Shown one piece after another: positions 57,930 through 64,000 of a DNA stretch of 64,000 nucleotides; positions within the stretch are counted from its first letter, which is position 1; the number at the start of each line of letters is the position of its first letter. Source of the stretch: Ampullaceana balthica (Eukaryota; Mollusca; Gastropoda; Lymnaeidae); the NCBI GenBank assembly GCA_944989445.1, contig CALYLW010000288.1, forward strand, positions 1 to 64,000, written 5' to 3'. The translations under genes were made by a program, and so were the position numbers. The notes under the pieces are model-generated. The model ran no database searches and was not told where the DNA came from. It worked only from the letters and a program-made list of their open reading frames with translations.

Positions 57930-59608
57930 GGCGACAATTGATAATGAAGTTAAGTCTGCACAATTCTTTTCTTTAATTATCGACTTAACCATTGATATAT
58001 CTAGAATTGATCAGATGTCAGTTTCCTTACGTTAATTTATTTTAAAAATCAGTACATGTTGTGGAAAGATTTATAGGCTTTATGGATAGCGAAGTCAATA
58101 GTGCGCTCGCCCCGCAAGCTGAGAGGCGTGGGATCTAGCCCACGTTAAAGCCACAATAAAAATGGAATGACTAACGCTAAGAAAGTCCTCCTTTGACCTG
58201 GAAGGGAGATGGGGCGCCCACCAAGGTCTACCAAGCCACGCCCCTAGTAAGTTCTAATGGAAAAATTAGGACCCCGTACGACCACCGGTTATGGGGCTTT
58301 AAAAAAAAATGTTGCCGCATTTGCTGAGAAGATTTTAATGGAACTACAAAAGCGAAACATTGATTTCACACTCTGTCGAGGACAGGCATACTCTGGATTA
58401 AGAGTGGCCTTCAAACTCAAATAAAGAAACTTTCACTTAATTTTTGTGCCCATGTTTTCAATTTGGCTACTATGGAAGCAATGTCTGTAAACTGTGATGT
58501 ACCATGTTTTTTGGCACAGCTTTAAGGTTGTATGCATTCCTTACGTCTAGTTTACCACGTCTACATACTCTTAAAAAACACCAGAAATATCATTATGAAT
58601 CAACAGTCTGAAACGACTTTCTGATACAAGATGTGCAAGCCGTAAGCATGCAGTTCATGCAGCTGTTGGCTATTATAGCCACACTTGATTCAGGGGAATC
58701 AACAGAATATAAAGGAAATGTCAGAGCAGAAGCTATGGGACTTTCTGTTTAATAACAAAATATTCTTCTGTTTTTCTGACGCTATTTGTACAAAAGTTAT
58801 CTTCGTGTCATTAAACTGTCATCAAACTACTTGCAACGCCTTTTCAAAACAATTGATCGATGTTGGAAGAAATAAGTTTGTTGAAATGAGAAGCGATGAA
58901 GCTTTTGAAATTCTGAATGTAGATGTCAAATCATTTATTAACGAAAATTGTTCCAATCTAGATGTTAAAACAGAATTTAAAGAAAAGCGAATTGCAAAAA
59001 AGAAAAGCATGGCAGGTGAACTTAGCAGAGATAAAATGGCTGATGATCCAACTACAGTCTTTAAATCTGAAACGTACTTCACTATCATGGATAAACTTGT
59101 AACACAAATAGATGATCGATTTAATGACTTTTGGAGCACAGTTACTTATTTCTATTGTATGGATCCATCACAAATGTCGGAAGAAAATAAAGATTATTTT
59201 CAAAGTTTATGCAAAATTTACAAACACGTCATTAACCTTGAAGAAGCAATCGTAGAATATGATACCTTCAAAGATTTGTATGCATTAACACATGTATCAT
59301 TATCCAGTGAACTACTAGTTAAAAAGGTTCAGCTATTCTTGACTGAAAAACAAATGGCATCAGGTCTCCCTAATTTGTCAATACTTTATAAAATTTACTT
59401 TATTCTTCCTGTTAGCAGCGCTACTGCTGAAAGAAGTTTCAGTAGACTGAAACCTATCAAAAATTATTTGCGCTCAAAAATGACGAACGAACGTCTGTCT
59501 GGATTGGCATTAATTTCAATTGAACGTGATCTAGCTGAGAACGTTGACTTTGAATCAACGATAAATCGTTTTGCTTCAATGAAATCCCGTAGAAAACAAT
59601 TTATATAG
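57930..59608 (+). pseudogene. hAT transposase (ZMYM1-like), C-terminal half open
   Basis: It would catalyse cut-and-paste transposition of the enclosing element. Blocks in family order: SAQFFSLIIDLTIDISRIDQ at 57955-58015 (the catalytic D block, where the usual D-E-x-T-D reads D-L-T-I-D); a SINE; ILMELQKRNIDFTLCRGQAY at 58335-58395; a region of stops and shifts; then an open frame 58685-59608 of 307 codons. Its C-terminus, LPVSSATAERSFSRLKPIKN followed by YLRSKMTNERLSGLALISIE, is the hAT dimerisation domain and is fully intact. The first 20 or so codons of that frame are out of register with the family. The C-terminal part alone is not expected to transpose DNA but could still dimerise if expressed. 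Confidence 0.88.
58083..58294 (+). mobile_element. Probable tRNA-derived SINE inside the hAT transposase
   Basis: The head reads TAGCGAAGTCAATAGTGCGC and GAGAGGCGTGGGATCTAGCC. The latter contains GGATCTAGCCC, 9 of 11 matches to the box B consensus, about 35 bp after a box A-like TAGCGAAG. GGCTTTA occurs on both sides (58076-58082 and 58295-58301), a plausible target duplication. The sequence interrupts the transposase between the catalytic block and the CRGQ block. The 3' boundary is uncertain because the A-run after GGCTTTA could be the SINE tail. Confidence 0.6.
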
Positions 59609-59613
59609 GGCTC

Positions 59614-59817
59614 ATGGCTCTTTCTTATCTTATCTTATCTGTTACAGACGCTCCTTCTCTACAGAAGAATATCGCGTCCTATGCTTATCCATGGTTTGTG
59701 TTTAGTCCTGCATTCATGGCTCTTTCTTATCTTATCTTATCTGTTACAGACGCTCCTTCTCTACAGAAGAATATCGCGTCCTATGCTTATCCATGGTTTG
59801 TGTTTAGTCCTGCATTC
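59614..59817 (-). mobile_element. LINE 3' tail, two tandem copies, minus strand
   Basis: Two nearly identical 102-bp units, beginning at ATGGCTC at 59614 and 59716. Each contains TTATCTTATCTTATCTGTTA, CAGACGCTCCTTCTCTACAG, AGAATATCGCGTCCTATGCT and TTGTGTTTAGTCCTGCATTC. It is the reverse complement of the 3' terminus of the LINE 50263-51055. It begins 5 bp after the transposase stop codon. Confidence 0.88.
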
Positions 59818-61090
59818 TTGATACAGTTTTAAATGTTTTTTAAGGAACTTAAAATCATTGTTTGTGTAAAGTTCATCGATTTTCCCAAAGTTTGATGCTC
59901 AAACTTCAAATGAAAAATTATTCTTTTAAATTATGAAGTAAATTGTTTAGTATATTTATAAGTTTATTATTATTGGCACTCTTTGTGTGTGTGTTACTAA
60001 TCCTGACCAATCCGCTCCACCAAAGTCTGTGTTTTTCATTACTTGTAGCATCAGATTACCTGCTCTTACACTGAACTATTTTGCCAGCTAAAATTCTCAT
60101 TTCATTCTTTCAGATAGAAAACTATTACAAGAACTAAAAACAGTAGCTCTTAAAATTTTATTAGAAAAAAAAATAAGTTATTCTCTTTGGAACTAAGTTC
60201 ATAATTTACTGTCATCTTTTTATCCTACATATGATATATGAATATAATATATTTATTTGATAAATGATTTCTTTAATTATTTAGGCCTTTTATTAATTAT
60301 TAAGATTTTTAAAATACATTATATTTTGTTTGCATTTGTGACCTATTACTCTCCTGAATATAAAGAAATGGTTTGTATATTGAAGAGATTCATTGCAATG
60401 GTTTGATGTAAACAAAAATAATATTAAATAATGTACTTTGAATGATCAACGCAGCATATAATATTTAACACTTAGTTATTTGTTTGAGTTACTGTCACTG
60501 CTATTTATGGCAAGCTGAACAAACTGATGAGTCATCTTGCAGATAGTACAACAAACTATTGGAGGCCTATAAAAAATTTTAATCAAATTCTACCTCATTA
60601 TCAAAACATTTTAGATGTTTTATTTAGCCCAAAGACTATAAACATATTATGCTGCGTTTTCTATGTTAAAGTCTGCTATGATATTCAGCAATTGAAAGTG
60701 AACACAAAGGATTATGAGAAATTTAGATTTTGTCACAAATAACAGTTCCCAAATTAACTACCATTTTCATAAATTCAATTGATTAACCATATCTACTTAA
60801 GACTAGATGTTACTTTTTGTCTAGCAAGTTGCCACAGGGCAACTCTGAAAATGTATGTAACATAAACAAAACACCTTAGATTTCATATTTGAGACTGCAG
60901 CAGTCTCTTAAGATGAAAACTTATTAAAGTAAATCTCACATTTAAAGTGAGCAGAAATGTTTTTTTCAACATAAAATATAGCAATAAGAGTGAATCTCAT
61001 ATCAAATTTCTAATCTTCATTACAGAACCAGCAATTTAGACAAATAAATTTTATTTCAGCACCTAGAAATATTTGCACTAAGTGAATGAA
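59818..61090. other. hAT 3' region, AT-rich, no gene
   Basis: Unrecognised AT-rich sequence inside the hAT element. It begins with no coding relation to the transposase. The 71-codon frame at 60527-60742 is not supported. Confidence 0.5.
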
Positions 61091-61479
61091 TAAAAAAAAT
61101 AATTGCGGCGCCCCCTTGAAATTCTCCTGGCCCCCCCCCACGCAGACAAACCTAAATCCGCCACTGACTATGATGTAATATGACTAAAAACGTGGGGCGG
61201 GCGCTTTTCATGCTTAACTAATTAAATTCACTCATTTTCTTACTCGTCATTTTTATACCCTAATCATTTTAGCCAAACGCCCCAAAAGCGCCCGCCCACG
61301 TTTTTAGTGATATTACATCATAGTACTTATTTTATATTTTAAATTTTTAAATTTTATTTTCTTCTTTTTAGTCCGCTTATATAAACGTGGTTTTTAAAAA
61401 TGTTTTTCTTTTTTTTTAAATTTATTTTATTCTTTTTAGTCTAAGTGTATGCTATGGTGAGTTTTAAAGTATTGAGTAT

Positions 61480-62100
61480 GTTCAAATATAATACGCATTG
61501 CCCGACAAACATTTACAGACTGGTAATGACTGATCTCCCCTTGATGTTAAACATGGTTTTTTGTGGTCGGGGTTGGTGTGAACTCGGCACGTGAATGTAA
61601 TGTAAACAAGGGCAGACGGATAATACATAGGCTTATATATAGATAATCTAAAAAGTTCAATAATTTAATAACGGTACATTCGATCGATCTGAAATTTTGA
61701 TACAATGCATTGTCACCCAAGATCTATCTGTGGTCAAATTTTGAGATCTCTAGGACCATCAGAAGTGGTTTAATTTTACGTTGGCAGATTTGAAAAATTG
61801 TGGACCGAAAAACCAACAAAGAGGAACGAAAGTGAGTTACTAAAAAACGTGGTAAAATGTCGCGTGGGGGCCGTCCATGAACAACATTCTGTCGCGCAAT
61901 AAAGTGCGTATTTTATTGACAACACTTTTTATAAACATATTCCTGATCGGTGCGCATTATATTAAACATGTTTTACGACACAACTGCAATTTTGTATTTT
62001 TGGATGGTCTTGCGCTGCGTATTATAATGAACATTCTTTTAGTTATGTCTCGTACATAAGGTATATTTATAGTCAAAAACTTGGTTTTTTACGTTTTTTT
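61480..62100 (+). mobile_element. R1-related composite fragment
   Basis: The first part includes AATATAATACGCATTGCCCG at 61486, the block CGATCGATCTGAAATTTTGA at 61681 and the dispersed repeat GAACGAAAGTGAGTTACTAA. From 61882 (TCTGTCGCGCAATAAAGTGC) to 62060 it matches the 3' iteron half of R1 copies 1 and 4 and ends CTCGTACATAAGGTATATTTATAG. The junction at 61867 carries GGGGGCCGTCCATGAACAAC, which resembles the family B MITE end. The pieces appear to have been joined by successive insertions. Confidence 0.65.
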
Positions 62101-62413
62101 TATTAGTCAAATTGTTTAGTTTCCTTTTTATTATTTAATCACTGGATGAGGTCAAGTTTCGCTAATCTTCTTCTTATCATTTGTCAATAGATTAAATAAT
62201 CGTAAGATTATCTAAATTTGACCTCACCCATTGCAAATGAAAAGGCAGCAGATAAATGATGTGTATTATATAATTATCAAGTCTAATTTTTGCAATTTTA
62301 GTTTTCAAATTCAACATAGATTGAGTTACTTTTTCATTAAATAACTGTGACAAATGTTGACAATTAACTATTCTACTATTAAAGTAATTTAATATTCGGA
62401 TGGTTCTTTTAAG
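62101..62413. other. Unrecognised AT-rich sequence
   Basis: Contains an inverted word pair (GAGGTCAAGTTT ... AAATTTGACCTC, 62146-62227). Nothing else supported. Confidence 0.4.
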
Positions 62414-62678
62414 TAGGGGTGTACCGGATTTCGGCTCCAGCTCCGGCTAATCAGGAATCCGGCTTTTTTTACAAATCCGGCTCCGGCAGGATTTCACTTC
62501 ATAAATCCGACAGGCCGGTAGAGCCCTAACTTCTATATATTCATAAAGGCTCCGGGATAATCCGGAATTCGGCCATTTTAACAAATCTGACTGTGGCTCC
62601 TGGTCGGATTTCACTTCATAAATCCAGCCAAATCCGGCCCGAGCCGGATTTCAAAATTTTGAATCCGATACATCCCTA
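62414..62678. mobile_element. hAT MITE family E (TAGGGGTGTACCGG ends), 265 bp
   Basis: Left end TAGGGGTGTACCGGATTTCG, right end GAATCCGATACATCCCTA. The perfect 8-bp duplication CTTTTAAG flanks it (62406-62413 and 62679-62686). The interior repeats AATCCGGCT and GGATTTCACTTCATAAATCC, the latter twice, so it contains an internal partial duplication. Confidence 0.93.
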
Positions 62679-62779
62679 CTTTTAAGTGGAAATTTTATAT
62701 TTTAATACAGTTTAATAGTGAAGTGTATTTTAAGTATTAAATTAAATATTTTAATTAGGTGTTAATTTTTAAAAATCGA

Positions 62780-62868
62780 AAGTGTCACGTACTTTAGTGG
62801 GGGTCCCGAGATTTGTGACAGGGGGAGAGGGGGTCAAAAATAGCGTGACGTACTTTATGGACGGCCCC
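62780..62868 (-). mobile_element. MITE family B, right half
   Basis: Reads GTCACGTACTTTAGTGGGGG, the G-rich region, then AGCGTGACGTACTTTATGGA and CGGCCCC, i.e. the right terminus with TGACGTAC in place of TGACGTCA. The left half is missing. Confidence 0.75.
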
Positions 62869-64000
62869 AATTATGTTGAATCATTTAAAACAGAAAGGTG
62901 AGGCACGAAGCGCATTCCTTACTAAAGAATTAAACACATAATCACTACCACAAAGAGGGTTTCATGAAATCAACTCCGTGTACCTATCAAATGCAACTGC
63001 AATATGTATAGCATATACATAACAACTTGAAGGGTGTCAAGCAATCATTTAATTCAGAACTCAGGACAAACTTTAGGTTTTCTCTTTTATTTTTACATTT
63101 AAAAAAACAAACTAATTTGATTGAATATTGTTAATTTCTGTTATAAAGTTTATGTCACGTGATACGTGTTTGTTTTGATGGCACTGCTTAAACGTGTGAC
63201 CTGAGTGGCTGCGTTTACAGTATTGTAGGGTGCTGACTTCTTTTGTCAGGTGGACTCATATGGACTATCAATGTATTTGCCTGGCAATGCATTTGTAATT
63301 TCATTTTTCCCCCTCATATTTAATAACTTGTTTATTATTTTACATCACAGTCGTTAAAAGTGTTACAGCTCAAATCGTGTAATTTATTTTGGTTGACTTA
63401 CGTCAACCTCTGTCTCATGCCAGACAATATGTCACACTTTCACCATGAACACTAACAAGCTCATATTGTTCTCTCTGAACACTGAAGTTGTGTCAAGTAG
63501 CCGTTAAAGAAACGTCCTGATATGTTTCAATCATTGAGCCAGAACTCTTGTGACAATCGTTACTTTTGACCCCAGAAGACGTTATCTATACTTTTAATTG
63601 AGGAAAATAGACAAGATAACTGTTTGAGAGAAGCTAACAGATACTTTAGAGGGCAACAAGTAATTTGACAGGTCTCAAGTGACGTGACCTCACACGGGGC
63701 AGCACTGAATACGTCAGGGCTTTAAGTCTTGGTGAAGTAATTACACGATAACTTAGGAACTCTCGAGAGAACCACGGTCTCTTCGGGTTACCCAGGGCCA
63801 GTAATTTGATAAAATATACAAAGTTCTATCCTGTCTTAAGGGAGATTTGAGGTCTATAAGTCACTTTAAGAACTAGTTAGTGAGTTTAGACTAGTTATTC
63901 GTGTCGAATTGGTGGCGGTGGTGGGACCTTGGTGTTTTAGCTAAAGGATGTTGGGGGTGAATATGGGATTGTTAGTTACAGCCAGGGGTGTCCTCTATTG
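62869..64000. other. Unrecognised sequence to the window end
   Basis: No gene or repeat is recognised. The last 450 bp are less AT-rich and non-repetitive within the window. Confidence 0.4.

Larger units (their letters stand above)
57710..61166 (+). mobile_element. hAT transposon, ZMYM1-like, 3457 bp
   Basis: Left terminus CTGTGGCGGATTTAG, right terminus CTAAATCCGCCACTG (its complement is CAGTGGCGGATTTAGG). A perfect 8-bp target duplication ACTATGAT lies at 57702-57709 and 61167-61174. The element encodes a broken transposase (57930-59608), contains a probable SINE (58083-58294) and two copies of a LINE 3' tail (59614-59817), and has an AT-rich 1.3-kb 3' region with no further coding sequence. 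It was inserted into one arm of a foldback element. Confidence 0.95.
57620..61405. mobile_element. Foldback element, split by hAT 57710-61166
   Basis: The left arm is 57630-57709 plus 61167-61206, rejoined after removing the hAT element and one target copy. The right arm is about 61282-61405. Matching blocks are 'ATAAGCGGACTAAAAAGAAG' with 'CTTTTTAGTCCGCTTAT', 'AATAAGTACTATGATGTAAT' with 'ATTACATCATAGTACTTATT', and 'ACTAAAAACGTGGGGCGGGC' with 'GCCCGCCCACGTTTTTAGT'. The loop is about 75 bp. The arms are about 120 bp. Confidence 0.8.

Overview
The window looks like non-coding, repeat-dense animal DNA. It is AT-rich, has no convincing intact host gene, and is full of non-LTR retrotransposons, hAT-type DNA transposons and their MITEs, Helitron-like ends, foldback elements and long minisatellites. 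The repeat styles (an RNase H-bearing LINE, a craniofacial-development-protein-2-like RTE LINE, ZMYM1-like hAT transposases, a MITE with GGGGCCGTCCATAAATGACG ends) suggest a lophotrochozoan, most likely a gastropod mollusc. That is recognition from memory, not a database search.

Layout. 0-8 kb: diverged local duplications, a hAT element (1822-2609) containing a second hAT MITE, the first copy of a family I call R1 (4133-4596), then a 24-bp and a 1.5-kb 22-bp minisatellite. 8.2-11.4 kb: a nested stack, in which a MITE (8242-11370) was split by a 2.5-kb hAT element (8636-11169) that carries a broken transposase and a further MITE. 11.4-18.4 kb: mostly unrecognised sequence with 27-bp, 52-bp and 32-bp arrays and a duplicated ~450-bp unit. 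18.4-22.1 kb: Helitron-like ends and three adjacent R1 copies, the third split by a 5'-truncated RNase H LINE (20151-21874). 22-47 kb: mostly unique AT-rich sequence with scattered MITEs, minisatellites, a LINE 3' end and three weak candidate exons (29.2, 34.4-34.9 and 43.0-43.3 kb). 46-48.6 kb: three Helitron-like 3' ends. 49.5-54 kb: an RTE LINE with a tRNA-like leader, a MITE in its 5' region, a second LINE inserted in its endonuclease region, and a reverse transcriptase with a destroyed active site. 55.3-62.9 kb: MITE, Helitron, foldback and R1 fragments around a 3.46-kb hAT element (57710-61166) that itself holds a probable SINE and two LINE tails. 62.9-64 kb: nothing recognised.

No gene set works together here. 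The readable content is a layered history of insertions. Eight hAT-type insertions have recognisable 8-bp target-site duplications across perfect or near-perfect copies, plus a ninth in a TA tract where the duplication is ambiguous. They set boundaries to the base and allow insertion order to be deduced. The least familiar components are the R1 family (inverted AAATCC(C/T)TTATAT ends, four GCGYATTATA-type iterons, pyrimidine microsatellites near one end) and a Helitron-like group whose 3' hairpin is built from paired GGCGCC sites.
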